NCBI RefSeq assembly: GCF_964340395.1
Contig: NC_135555.1
Coordinates: forward strand, 23,103,725-23,167,724
Source: Glandiceps talaboti
Lineage: Eukaryota; Hemichordata; Enteropneusta; Spengelidae
Length of the DNA stretch: 64,000 nt
Direction of reading: 5' to 3'
In this document: piece after piece, positions 1 to 11,179 of the stretch
How the letters are laid out: every line of letters starts with the position of its first letter
How positions within the stretch are numbered: the stretch's first letter is position 1
Position numbers and translations under genes: made by a program
Notes under the pieces: generated by a model
The model's input: the letters and a program-made list of their open reading frames with translations, nothing else
Database searches by the model: none
What the model was told of the DNA's origin: nothing

Positions 1-1340
1 ATGTCTAGTTGGATAGTCAATCAGCAAATGAACACCTATACCTAGCATGGATCAGCGTGTGCATAAACATTGATAAAAACTGTATAGTTGTGCTACAATG
101 GTATTTGGCGGTATTTTTTCAATGCAAACTATGTTGTGAATGCTTTGAAAGGTCGTTCGTTACGAAAGTTATCGTTTACCAGTTAGAATGAACAAACTGT
201 TCCGTCCAAAAGATTTAAAATCAATTTACTGAATTAAATGTTTTTTTAAATTTATTACTGATCATATGTAATTTTGGTTGGTGGTCTGAGTTTGAAAGCA
301 ATGAATTGCATTATCATTCTGATAATGGATATAACCATTCAGCATTGTTCTGCTAAATAATGAGCCTACCTAGTTACTGCAACCCATAACAAAAGGTATA
401 GTTGCACTTCACTTATACCCACTTCCATAAATACAGGGGAAATGGTATGTAGAGTATTACAAATAGTTGTTTGAAAGCGTGAGAGAAAAACCAAGAAAAC
501 ACTGGTAGCTTACACATGCCCGTCATGTCAATCTAAGATAGGATGTTTATGTAAAAATTGTATACTTGGTTATAAAACACTTAATTTACCTGCTGCATCT
601 GACAAAATGAAGTCATGCGATATTCGTTCCTCGATTTAAATGTGTTTTGTTCATGAAGAACGCCTGGTAGGTGGATGTAAGTAATCTTATGAATAATCCA
701 CTTGTAATTACACTACATGCATTCATGGAATGTGGAAAACATACACATCATATAGAGAAGTAGGATGTCAACATAAATGCTATAATACTTAATTGTTGGT
801 GATGTTTTTTAATGTTATATAAGGACATACATGGAATCTAAAATGCCATTCTATGATGAAAATTACACCTGGTATAATACACATATACACGTTTCCAAAA
901 TAACATTTTTATAATCCTTTAGAATGACAGAACAAGTTTATAAAGTTTTAACGAAATAGCAAAAAACCCCAAAAAGTCAATTTATACATGTATTTATAAT
1001 TATGCAATCTTCTGTTTTGTTTGTTAAAAAAATATATTTGTACTTTACAATTACATTATGAGTAACGCATCGGCATACCAATGAACTATTCCTAGAGTCA
1101 TTCATTTGTTTATTTATTTATTTGTTCGTTCGTTCGTTCGTTCGTTCATTCAGTTATCCATGCATTCACCATTCATCCATCCATCCTGTTCATATAGTAC
1201 TTGGTTGTATGTGGACATCATTCCTTTCCAGAACCTGATTCTAAGCAGTCGACTTATTCCACACTGTCCGTGGCCAAAGTATTGTCAAATTTTCAATTTT
1301 AAACCTACACATGTACATTTGAAATCATTTTCAATTATTT
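1..1340. other. AT-rich intergenic sequence
   Basis: I see no coding exon, RNA gene or clear mobile element in this stretch. It is AT-rich, and the only local repeat is a short run of GTTC-type tetranucleotides near 1125-1150. Sequence from the 5' half of the transposase at 2259-4224 was looked for here and not recognised. Confidence 0.5.
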
Positions 1341-1474
1341 TATGCAGAAAGTCTGCTTCAACATCACCATGCCAACATTCTCTCCGTAGCCGCGGTAAGT
1401 TTACTAGTAACAGGCCCACTAGTCCTGCTTACAGACGGTGTACACGAGTCTATATTACTGACTTGACTCTAAGA

Positions 1475-1590
1475 GGGACAATTGTCAGAATCGAGTCCCG
1501 GATTACTCCGTATGCAAGCAGGACTACATGCCCACATGGTGTTCTGGCGAAGTGTGCGTTAGACACTGCCGAGGACTGCCTGGATTCACG
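1475..1590 (+). CDS. Candidate cysteine-rich internal exon
   Basis: A 39-codon segment is open between a plausible acceptor (CTCTAAG, ending 1474) and a strong donor (GTAAAG, from 1591), phase 0 at both ends. It encodes five cysteines in about 30 residues, in the order DNC, SVCK, TWCSGEVC, RHC, and ends PGFT. Small cysteine-rich modules such as ShK-type domains are often carried on a single symmetric exon, but the spacing does not fit ShK exactly. No neighbouring exon of the same gene was found. It is unrelated in sequence to the transposase that follows. It could be a chance open stretch, so confidence is low. Confidence 0.25.
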
Positions 1591-2258
1591 GTAAAGTCAG
1601 ACCTAATGATTATTATAAATCAATTATTTGGAAACATTTTAATTTTTTCCTCTTCAAAAAAAATGACCCGCTATCCCTCGACCTTTTTTGACGCCTACAA
1701 CGAACATTTCAACTTCATAAAGACTGGCAGTGACGTGTCAGTCACTAATGTTCTCCCTGGTTACTATTATTATTTGCTATAGTCATTTCATGATTTTACA
1801 TCACCTACAATTAGAGAGACATCAAGTTAATATATATAGGGAAATTAGACTCCTGAATACTCTTAAGTGCAACTCAAAAACATGATTTTTGCTGACTCCC
1901 ATGATGCGGTATCCCATAGCAAAGATACCACAATGACATATGTACAATGATAAAATGACTCCGTAACACATAAATTTTTGAAACGCTCTCTATTTCCTGG
2001 AGTGGGGTTCACTTTAGGTTCTGGTGCAATAGAAACATTGCAATGTGTTAGTTCATGTTTACAACAGATCATTATAGCTACTACTTATATTTGAGAAAGT
2101 GAGCTGGTGCATTGTATTTACTCTTCCGTCTTAAGGCATACCGTATTTAATACCCAAAATTTGAATTTAATATACTAAAATAGTGTTGCAGATGTTTATA
2201 AAACAAAACTTAGTGAAATTTACATCAAGTTCTAAAAATTACATATTTACACTTTCAG

Positions 2259-4224
2259 ACCTGAAAAAAAGACTTGTGAAACTTTCTAAAGAAAGGAAAT
2301 GTGATGCCATCGGGGAATGGATGCAGTCAGTTGTAAACCACTTATACTGGTGTGCTGTATCCACACCTGATGGCAATGGGGAAGTGATTGCTGACAAGTG
2401 GTCGTCACTCAATAACCACATCAACAAGCACCAGAACCAAAGTTTGATTAACATCATACATAACTATCATACAGCAGGTCAAGCACTCACACCAAATGTA
2501 GAGGTAGACTGCATTACATTACAAAATTAGAATAGAAGAAACAATCCCACCAATTAGGAATAACAGCTTCAAAATTGCCCCCCCGAACTCTGACAAATGT
2601 AACGGTGATGTATCAAAATCTTGTGTTTTAATCTGTAATAAGTAAGAAATCTTCAATATCACACACTCTCTGCCTGTAACAATCATTCACTTTTCAATAC
2701 TTGTGTTTCTAGGTTCAGTAGCAGCACTGAAACTGAATACAGTCATCGGCCGAAAGGCTTTTGTCAAAGATGTGAAGAGGATGTCAACGTCACAGCAAAC
2801 TTATGGGGTTGAAGTGTTTTCACAGCATAGTGAACAAGTTTGCACCCAAGATGTATGCCTACTCTCATACTGGAATGTATTGCATGCAGGTGAGGCAAAA
2901 CACTGCTTTCACGTACTTAGTAAAATATCCAATAACACACTCATCAATGCAAAATATATGTTTGTGCTTTTCAAAGTGACGGGTAAACATTTGAAAGTGG
3001 AACATTTGAAAACAGTGTAAGTAAACAATTGAAGTTGGTAACTACACTGGACACAACATGTTAGAAGTACTGAGACAAGTGTGGCTTGATCATGTGAACA
3101 TTTTATGGCCTCTTTACATGTACATGTAATGCCAGAGAAACTGGAAATTACTATGGTTGACTGTAAACTAGTGTAAAGAAGTCATGAAATTTTACTTATG
3201 ATGTATACTTGTCTCTATATTTACAACACATTGTACAAAGTTCAATAAATCCAATTCACTCATTTACTTTTCCTTCTTTGTAACAAGTTCCCGCTTGATA
3301 AGTGCTTGCCATTCACTGGTTGTACGTAGTACTTTGTATGAATGTCTAAAGGGGAAAATACTATTTTCTTCTGTAGGTTGATCCTAGCAGCTCTGCATTA
3401 CATTGAAAATGCTGGCAGACAGCATGCAACAACAAGCACAGGGCAGCTTCAGTATACCATAAAATACCCTAGAGCAAAGCAAGGACATTCCGTCAGAGCT
3501 GTGAAAACAGCACCTAGTTATAGTAAGGATAAACGTAAATAGTGATAAGAAAGATACATCAGTATGCAATAATATAAAGGCCAACTGTTACATTGCACTC
3601 TGCCCAATTATCTAAAGGGTCAGTTAGCAAAAATCCAGCCATTTCTTGTCACAAAAACTGAGTTTTTTCTAAAGTACAAGATACAAAAGTACAAGTCCAC
3701 TATTTATGGAGAACTAAGAAAAACACACACACACACACAAATTTAACAGTTTAACTTGTTTAATTTTCCTCTAAATAAAAAAAGTACAATGCAATAATAA
3801 TACAATAGGTAGTAACGGGCAACCTAAAGCAACATGAAAGACAGAAACTCTTTATTATGCATTATGATGGTGTCTGTCTTCAACAAAGAATTGCTCATTT
3901 TGTCGTCTTCTGGCTTGTTCCTAATGTACAATGTAGTATGCTTGACTTGCCTGTGAAGAGTAAGAGTAATGTTTCAGATAATAGTACATGTTCTTAGTAC
4001 TCCATATGAAAAGTGAATATTAAAACTTTATCCATTCTCATTGCAATATTTTTATTCCTTTTATAGATTACGTTTGTAAGCTGATGTCCAAATTGATACG
4101 TCTGTGTATGAACAATGCTGAACAAGAACAAGTAGCAGTACCAGAACCACTCAGTAGCCTATGTGAAAAATCCAACAAAGAAATTGCAGTTCAGTTGTTC
4201 AGGAGTAGATTTTCACACTTGTAA
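2259..4224 (+). CDS. C-terminal half of a Kolobok/THAP-type transposase-like gene, four exons, probably damaged
   Basis: Four exons fit one reading order: 2259-2477, 2713 to about 2871, 3377-3522 and 4067-4224 (stop TAA 4222-4224). Acceptors are CTTTCAG, TTTCTAG, TTCTGTAG and TTTATAG. The joins 2477/2713 and 3522/4067 agree in phase, and a donor at GTATTG near 2871 joins in phase to 3377. Landmarks in order are WMQSVVNHLYWCA, ADKWSSLNNHI, LNTVIGRKAFVKDV, HSIVNKFAPKMYAYS, LAALHYIENAGRQHATT, AVKTAPSYN and a C-terminal SRFSHL. They match, in the same order, the C-terminal half of a multicopy metazoan family that carries an N-terminal THAP domain, which I recall as Kolobok-superfamily transposase-derived. 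One extra T in the TTTT run near 2813-2816 shifts the frame inside the second exon. The THAP and catalytic parts are not upstream in the window. An AATAAA lies at 4433-4438. Confidence 0.6.
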
Positions 4225-4377
4225 GAAGTATGTTATTTGCCAAATACTGTTCCATATCTTGCTGCAAGATGTCATTTTTTTCATAATATCAGCTTGCCAC
4301 AGGCGAGATGTTATACCGAAAATATGACCTTGAGTAGCAAGATATGAAACAGTATTTGGCAAATAACATATTTCTAC
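4221..4377. repeat. Foldback (MITE-like) element with about 35-base inverted ends
   Basis: The left arm at 4221-4262 contains TGTTATTTGCCAAATACTG. It returns as its reverse complement at 4337-4377 with only a few mismatches. A second, weaker inverted pair (GCCAcaggc region) sits in the centre, so almost the whole 157 bases can fold back. There is no coding capacity. Its left edge coincides with the stop codon of the preceding transposase-like gene. Clear target-site duplications were not found. Confidence 0.65.
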
Positions 4378-4379
4378 AT

Positions 4380-5912
4380 CACCTGCTACTACAAATTGAT
4401 TTTGAATGTCTAAAAATACTGTTTCATTTCAAAATAAAATCACTTCAGCGTTATACTGTTGAGCGTAGTATCACACGCAGTATGACTGTAATGCTGTTTA
4501 CATCTCAACCATAACTTTATTATCCAATCAGAGCGCGTTTGCTCTGTAATATGATGTAATGTTTACTATTTGCATATCAATCGGTGACATTCAAAATAAT
4601 AACCGTCAGCTGAAAAATGAGCGTCTGTTTTGCATACAGTATTACATTAAATGTATAGAAATGTTCGTGGTATGCTTTGTTGTTCTAGTCAAATAGAAAA
4701 TTGCAATGTGGCGGTACTGTTGGTATTGTTCATAAATACATGAATTCAAGTTTACGATAGCTTGATGACTGTTTGCCGTCACTAGACTTTCTCCTATCTG
4801 TATGGAATTTTTGATGATTTCCCTGTGACACGAAAGGTGCAGTTCAAAGACTTACAAAGAGTATATTTTGTAAGATTTAAAATAAATTTGGCATTGGAAA
4901 TGCTGGTTATAGCTTGATTTCTAGTTGTCTGTTTAGATTTGTTTACAAAGGGACATGCAGTGATCACTTTATACAACAAGCAAAAATACGGCTGTTGGTG
5001 AAATATATGCCTGCATATATGCAGAGCTCTCCACCAATCAAAATGTGAGATTGTTGATTTGGTGACATGTAATTTTGTATATACTTGTCCACGAGATACT
5101 TTGATTCCAGGAAAACTGACCCCCCAAAATAGAAAATTCCTTGGGCTTTTTTGAACGTTAAAATTTATGAACCCAGGCATTCAAAGAGACGTAGAAAAAC
5201 ATCAGTAAAACAGTCCTTTGAAGTACACTTAAAATGTTTTGAGCACTAACTCGTTTTCAAAAGTAATGGATGTGTTGCAATAGACTAACTAGTTCTCATA
5301 GTACACGTAGCCTTGTAATCTTTCATTAGAACAAGAAAGTTAGTGCATTTTAATAAATGAAAGATGTAAATATCTCTGAGGACTATTTTACTGCCATTTT
5401 TCTACTTTACTTACTAGTTTGTTACCTTATAATAGGTGGATACTTGAATGATGTATACTCTGTATTTGAGGGAAAAGAGTCGCGAATTTTTTTTACAGCA
5501 CAAGAAGTGGCACTCTGTTGTTCTTGCCAAGGACACCCCAGCAAAATCTCACCAGCTGACGATAAGCCACATACGGATACATCCTGTAAATGTAAAGAAA
5601 CATATATTCAAACATTATATAAATGTAGTCTTTCAATCTGAACTCGTGGAAAGTCAACTAAAAAAATGTAGTGCATACTGTTAGACTAAAATATTTTGCG
5701 AAATTTCAATAAATATACTGGCTCTCTGTACGAGTTTTGAGTAATAAATATGTCCCCATCTTGGTCGGACATCCTACCTGCACCACAGCAAGTCACACAC
5801 TGACTCGCTTGTTCAGATTTTTGCTCATTTACATTTTTATATTAGAATAAATGAATTAATGTCCAGGTGTGTGCATTCAACAGGTGTACGAATTCATCAT
5901 TGTCAAAAACTG
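4380..5912. other. Intergenic sequence without recognisable genes
   Basis: No exon with both splice signals or a recognisable protein was found on either strand. A CCAATCAGAGCGCG stretch near 4533 resembles motifs common in dispersed repeats of marine invertebrates. Nothing else stands out. Confidence 0.4.
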
Positions 5913-5954
5913 AATTGTGTGGCAGGGATTTCTAGAAATCCCTGCTACACAATT
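5913..5954. repeat. 42-base near-perfect palindrome
   Basis: AATTGTGT-G-GCAGGGATTTCTA is followed at once by its reverse complement, with a single mismatched pair, centred on TCTAGA near 5933. Weaker symmetry extends a further 15-20 bases on both sides. This looks like the core of a foldback element or a head-to-head join of two element ends. Confidence 0.7.
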
Positions 5955-6139
5955 CTTGGACAGTGACCATTCATAAAAAAGGGGTATTTAGACTATAATA
6001 AACATCTTCTTTAAACCATCAGTGACGATTTAAGACATGAATTTACAATTAACAATTAAATATTATATTTTCTTGTAAAGTAATTGTTAAAAATGTGTTA
6101 TGAATGTCAAGTACTTTGACTTTTAATCGTGGTTTAAGT

Positions 6140-6217
6140 AAGAGAACCACCTCCCCCTCGGTGTTTCTTGGTTTGGAATCACCTCGGTGATTCTCAACCA
6201 AGAAACGTGGCTCTCTA
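6140..6217. repeat. Stem-loop of about 78 bases
   Basis: The outer arms AGAGAACCAC and GTGGCTCTCT enclose an inner stem, TTTCTTGGTT / AACCAAGAAA. That in turn encloses GAATCACC / GGTGATTC around a two-base loop. The nested symmetry suggests a small foldback element. It lies about 380 bases beyond the 3' end of the hAT-like reading frame, but no link to it is shown. Confidence 0.65.
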
Positions 6218-6596
6218 CTACATACACACTGCCCCCCTCCCTCCCCATTAAAAATTAAAATGAATGTGTAGAACACAAGTGTCTTCTTTTCTCATTTTTG
6301 AAGATTTATTTCAAGAAAATTAAAGTAAATATATAATATAACAATCAATGCAGTTTTTGTAGTCATAGGTATACATTCTCTTACAAGTTTCACATGCTCT
6401 AATCTGACCAGTCATTTGTTTACTGTAAATACTAGTCTTTATTCTTTGCATATCACAGGTAGTGTTTCACTCATCTCACTTGTGTGATTGTTTTTGTGTC
6501 CTTGTACCATGTTTTGACTACATTATTTTGAGTACAAATGTCATTGTTTTTGTGTCCTTGTACCATGTTATTTTACTACAATTTTGAGTAGAAATA

Positions 6597-8198
6597 TTAC
6601 TGGTCCTTTCCACACACATCGTCCTCATCACAATCTGGTTCATCATAGCAAATTAAGTTCCTAAGCTCATCAGCAAGTTCTGATATATCACCGATTGTAG
6701 TTTCATGAATGTCCTGGCGGCGTGCAGGTCCAAACACATGACGTCTTGGTTTGTTTCGCCATGCTGTTACGGCATCAGTGATTACGTCGTCATTAGCCTT
6801 ATGCAAATCAATTGTCATAATTGCCTGTAGCAAGTCTCCCTTCATTCGATTGCGTAGTCGTGACTTAATTCTCTTCAAACACGATGCTCCGCGTTCTGGC
6901 CACGCATTAGACATAGGAACAAGTAGAGCAAGTTCAGCTAGTTTACACAAGTTGGGGTATTCATCTTCGATCGCGTTTCTCTGTTTCATGATAACTAATT
7001 GGCAAACATCGCCAGCTGTACTCAACGTCGACATTGGTGGGGAGTCAAATTTGTACCGAAAATTACACCATTCATCTTGAGTCTTCTCTTCGTCTATAGC
7101 AAACTGTTGGCAGAGAAGGGAAATATCATTCTTCCCATACTGTTTGTCGTCAACACCGGGAAAACGACACGGGTCGAATAATTCAAATGCCTCAAGTAAC
7201 GGCATCAAAGAAAGACGAGCTTCTAAATTACTACATAGATGATCAGTGAGCAGTTTGTCGTAAAATATATCTAATCCCTCCTCGTTCTTGTGGGTAAACT
7301 GAACTTGTCCGTCGCTAAATCTTCCACCCTCAAACTCTGCTCGCAGTTGATTCAAAGGCTCGCGGGTTCGTTTGAGTTCACTCAATTTATCAATAGCCGT
7401 GCGGGTGTAAGGTTTCACTTCACTGAAAATCAGTATGTCTTTCTGCCAAAGTCGAGCGAGTCTTCCTATTATCGGAAGTACAGTCTGCAGAATGTAAACT
7501 ATACCGATGAACATATACTGACGGCAAAATGAGTATAGTCCTGCTGCAGTAGCGTCCCGTATTCTTGCTTCTTCAGTGAAATAGTACAAAGTCTGTAACA
7601 GTACTTCGTATCCGTGGTAGATTGCATCATTGGCACGTTCATGTGACGTCCAGCGCGTTGCGGCAGGTCGGACAAACTTCTTACGCTTGCCCTCAGACAG
7701 CGTTGATTCATACTGAGTGGATATGAGTTCTAATTTCCTCGTCTTTTCTGGTGAATACTCAAACAATTTATTTATTTGCTGGACAGTACCCTCATAGCGT
7801 TTGAGCCATTTCAACGACTTCACCGTGTCTCCTATGGAAAGAGCGAGCCTTTGATTAATGCACCATATGCCAACGACATGTGCATTTTGTTTACGAAGTT
7901 GGGCGACGAATCCCGACTTCCGGCCAGTCATATTTGCTGCACCGTCTGATCCAACAAATTTTATTTGACTGAGACCAATGTTGTCTCGTTGCAATCTCGT
8001 TTGAACCAAATCAGCCAAATTTGCACCGGTAGCACTCTCTGTCAAACGTTCGACGCCGTAGAACTGTGTTTTGACATCACCCTCGTGTAGATATCTCAAG
8101 TACATGATGACTTGTTGATAAACTGTCACGTCTGTCGCTTCATCCAATAACAACGATATCTGCTGATGTGCCTGATGATGTATGGATGGACTGATCAT
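6597..8198 (-). CDS. hAT-superfamily transposase-like protein (KIAA1586/ZNF862-like group)
   Basis: This is an uninterrupted 533-codon reading frame. Residues 18-23 read LDEATD and residues 84-92 GSDGAANMT, which fit the first two acidic positions of the hAT RNase-H-like core. The C-terminal dimerisation region (about 416-465) reads VPMSNAWPERGAS, and E435 is a candidate third acidic residue. The usual Cys-x2-His motif of the insertion domain reads CINQ at 113-116, so its His is replaced by Gln. The usual ERxFS reads ERGAS. The N-terminal BED/zinc-finger part is missing: upstream in-frame sequence is closed by TGA near 8207, although a CATCATCAG acceptor just inside the frame could join an upstream exon. 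No terminal inverted repeats were recognised. It could be an aged transposon or a host-adopted transposase; length and openness favour the latter only weakly. Confidence 0.8.
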   Translation of the reverse strand: MISPSIHHQAHQQISLLLDEATDVTVYQQVIMYLRYLHEGDVKTQFYGVERLTESATGANLADLVQTRLQRDNIGLSQIKFVGSDGAANMTGRKSGFVAQLRKQNAHVVGIWCINQRLALSIGDTVKSLKWLKRYEGTVQQINKLFEYSPEKTRKLELISTQYESTLSEGKRKKFVRPAATRWTSHERANDAIYHGYEVLLQTLYYFTEEARIRDATAAGLYSFCRQYMFIGIVYILQTVLPIIGRLARLWQKDILIFSEVKPYTRTAIDKLSELKRTREPLNQLRAEFEGGRFSDGQVQFTHKNEEGLDIFYDKLLTDHLCSNLEARLSLMPLLEAFELFDPCRFPGVDDKQYGKNDISLLCQQFAIDEEKTQDEWCNFRYKFDSPPMSTLSTAGDVCQLVIMKQRNAIEDEYPNLCKLAELALLVPMSNAWPERGASCLKRIKSRLRNRMKGDLLQAIMTIDLHKANDDVITDAVTAWRNKPRRHVFGPARRQDIHETTIGDISELADELRNLICYDEPDCDEDDVCGKDQ

Positions 8199-8339
8199 CA
8201 GAATCAGTCAAAATCATTTGAGGCCTTCTTGAGCGTCTTCTCGAAATGCACTCATCTTCAGAACTAGAAACAGTTACTGTACCGTCCAAAATGTCACTCT
8301 CCAATATTCCCTTTTTGACAGCCACTGTCTTTGTACAGT
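8140..8339 (-). CDS. Candidate acidic/basic linker exon overlapping the hAT frame
   Basis: A strong acceptor (polypyrimidine then CACACAG) precedes a frame that is open to a TGA at 8140-8142. The frame reads VAVKKGILESD, then SSSEDECISRRRSRRPQ, and ends ADIVVIG. Its last 59 bases overlap the start of the hAT-like frame in a different phase. The composition, Ser/Asp/Glu-rich then Arg-rich, looks like a real linker or nuclear-localisation segment. It may be a terminal exon of another gene, or the 5' exon of the hAT-like gene out of frame after an indel. Confidence 0.35.
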
Positions 8340-9081
8340 CTGTGTGAATGAACATTAAAAGAAAAACAGCTCCTGTTAAAAGTCACAGACATTTATAATA
8401 GCCAGTCACACATTCAAACCAGTTACTGTACTATTTTTTATGCATTATTGTATGTTCATTTCAATATCAAAGGCCACTGACCAATAAAATAAAATATTGA
8501 AATTACAATAAATAAATACGACAGGAAAAATGAAAATAACAAATCATAAACTCATCACATGAAAAACATGCTGTTTTAGGCTATGTGTATTCAGTAGATA
8601 TGAACATTCATCTGCTGGAAACAGGTACTTACTACCTGCATATAACTTAGTATTCATGAACGTTCAACATTTGCATATTTATAGATCTACTGAATACCCA
8701 CAGGACAGTGGCTCATAGAAAATGAAGCCCTATCACACTTTAACTTTCGTTTTTTTCTTTCAAAATGACATGTAATGTATGTGATGTAAATACGAAATAA
8801 ATCCCTAGAACCAATAGTTTATGAAAATATCTGTATTTCCTGAAGTTGCATTCCCCCTTTAAAAATAACTAAAAGGGAAATGAAACTTCTTACTTTTGCA
8901 GAAATAACAAGTTCATAAAAACACAGGGATAAAAAAAAGCATAATTTGAGATTGGAAAACCATGCTTACTTGATGTCTTTCTTTGCTTTGTTCTTGTCTG
9001 CTCAGTTAAATTGATCTTACTCTTGCAATTTGACCGATCACCCTGAGCACTGTAGCCACGCCCCCCTTAGTTACCGTTGCT
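8340..9081. repeat. Intergenic stretch with a small foldback (8581-8703)
   Basis: GTATTCAGTAGAT at about 8586 and ATCTACTGAATAC at about 8685 form inverted ends of a roughly 123-base foldback whose inner parts are also partly symmetric (GAACATTCAT / ATTCATGAACGTTC). The rest of the stretch is AT-rich and shows no exon. Confidence 0.4.
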
Positions 9082-9120
9082 ACTACGACAACTTCGCACG
9101 TTTTGCATGGTTTGTCGTAG
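9082..9120. promoter_or_regulatory. Inverted CTACGACA/TGTCGTAG motif before an ATGGCG start
   Basis: ACTACGACA (9082-9090) and TTTGTCGTAG (9111-9120) form an inverted repeat seven bases upstream of an ATG in good context. The same pair occurs at 13051-13080, again upstream of ATGGCG. That suggests a shared promoter element or a shared repeat. No function is known to me. Confidence 0.3.
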
Positions 9121-9127
9121 GTAAAAC

Positions 9128-9265
9128 ATGGCGTCCAACGTGGCGATTGCTGAAAATGCTATTCATAATTTGAGAGTTCTTTATTGTTCCACTGCCACCA
9201 AGGCAAAGATGGTGTATCATATGCTTTCCTACGGTCGGTACATCGATGGAAACAATTTATTTTAG
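9128..9265 (+). CDS. Candidate first exon or 45-residue small ORF
   Basis: The start AAACATGGCG opens a frame reading MASNVAIAENAIHNLRVLYC and then ATKAKMVYHMLSYGRYIDGN. It closes at TAG 9263-9265. The surrounding sequence is richer in GC than its flanks, as at a promoter. A GT within CGGTCGGTAC could act as a donor before the stop. The terminal exon at 10992-11096 on the same strand may belong to it, but joining phases could not be settled. No family recognised. Confidence 0.3.
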   Translation: MASNVAIAENAIHNLRVLYCSTATKAKMVYHMLSYGRYIDGNNLF

Positions 9266-9439
9266 TTCGGGTAGTGTCAGTTCATCAAATTTTATCGAAG
9301 TATGAGAAACCACATGGCAGATGCATGTTGAATAAGATTTTACATCATATTCATAGCCGTCCCCGTTCCTGTACAGCTGGGTACGTATTTATTTATTTCA
9401 CTGATGTTTTCATTGATTTTCACATTTCATAGCAATACT

Positions 9440-10990
9440 TTTTGTTTTACAATAAATTCCACTAGGTGACCGTGATAAATCATCAGATGAGAAGTAAAGT
9501 TATATGATTCACCGTTGCATCGCTACGATATAGAATATTATGAATAACAAGTTTGTTATTGAGGAAAAAATGGTTTGATTTGTATCCTCAATGGTATTAC
9601 ATAGCAATGTCTATTCTTTCAATACAGATAAATGCAAAAAGTAGAAACAGCGCAATTTATAGCATTTTACGGTATGAGAGGTCACTTGTTTGACTTTCAG
9701 GATACGATGTATCAAAAAGTTGAAATAAGCGTCCTGGCCTGCACGCCGTATGTAATTTGTTGACGTACGTGCAGTGTAGAGGCATATAGTAGGCAAACTG
9801 AAGGGGAAAAAAACACTCTTGAATTCACAATTTTAAATGTCAGTCGTGCCGACCGTTATAACTGCAAAACTCAACGATTTTCTGAAATAACAGTCGCCAT
9901 CAATTAACTATTCACTGCACACAACAACGTAAGTCAACTGCAACGTACCATATCATTTCTACTCTAAATTCTATTTCTTTCACAAGCATTGCACAGTGAA
10001 AAAAAAGAAACACATATTAGACTTGAAAAAATAGACACTCGTTTAAGTTTACCTCAAACTGTAGTTATTTTGCAGATTATTTACTGTCTGATACTCTCAG
10101 AGTATCAATTTCTGATAATCATAATCATAACAATAACTTATGGTAATAAAAAAACACGTTCTTTTCTTTCTGAAGTCCAGTGGATCAACAAATACTTCCT
10201 AATTTTATGTTACTTTTTTTTCTAGTTGTATATTTATTTCAAACTTGCCTAGTCAGTGTTAACTTTGTGGCACTGAACAAGTTGTAGCTCTCCAAAAATG
10301 GATATTTCTTTGTCTGGCATTTACAAGCAATCATCCATTACTGGCCCCCCACACTGACAAAAGTGAACCAATATAAACTGTGAAGCCAGTGAAGCCCAGA
10401 TATTTTTTTTTAAATGGCAAATATAGAGACGCAAAAAATAAATTCCTAGACCATAGAATTTGTAAAGTTCGTTTGAATACAACTACACAATAGTAATTGA
10501 CATTTATTTTACAATTTCTAATTTATTACACAAGGAAAAGAACTTGAAATTCACAATTCATGAAGTGATTTAATTATCCAACACCAAATACAAAACCTCC
10601 TTAAAATGACAATAAGTCCAATGTTTGTTTGTCTTTGATAATGTCTTGTAATATTTATAAACAGAAAAGAAAATCCAAAGGAATTGTTACTATTGATTGT
10701 CATGAAATAAGGTGTAGCAAAGTATGAAAGGAGTTTTCATGTAGCTTGTAGAATATTTTTGATACATAAGCCATGTTATCCATCAGCTGCAAAATTCCTA
10801 ACTTTAAATCAGAGACACTACAAGATCTCCTTTTTAATTCATAGTCAGAGGATTTCAAATGTTAAGACATTTTCATGTGGTTACTTTATCACTCTGCAAA
10901 CCAACATCCACTAGAAACCACTCCTGAAATTACAAGAAAGGAGATGACATTATTATTCATGTTTCATGTATATTTTTGTTTTATTTTACA
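9440..10990. other. AT-rich intergenic or intronic sequence
   Basis: I see no supported exon, RNA or repeat structure here. If 9128 and 10992 belong to one gene this is its intron. Confidence 0.35.
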
Positions 10991-10991
10991 G

Positions 10992-11096
10992 GAAGAACTT
11001 CTGTATCTGATATTCAAGGCATCAATCGACTGCAACATTGTTTGTGGAGATGTTGTTTCTAAAAAATATGAGTTGACTGTTGTCAAGTTGCTATGA
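10992..11096 (+). CDS. Candidate terminal exon
   Basis: A very good acceptor (TTTTATTTTACAG, ending 10991) is followed by 34 open codons beginning EELLYLIFKASIDCNIVCGD and ending TVVKLL, with stop TGA at 11094-11096. An AATAAA lies at 11172-11177, about 75 bases past the stop, as expected for a last exon. The product is not recognised. A + strand partner exon could be the small frame at 9128. Confidence 0.4.
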   Translation, partial: EELLYLIFKASIDCNIVCGDVVSKKYELTVVKLL

Positions 11097-11179
11097 CAGC
11101 AATGGGTAGCTATGCTGAGGTCACCATTAGGTGTTAGATGGATTATCAACACAAGTCATCAAAGGAATATGAATAAAGG

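Noticed and set aside
4794-5180. 128-codon minus-strand open frame
   Set aside because: Composition looks random, no motif, no splice partner; likely chance in AT-rich DNA.
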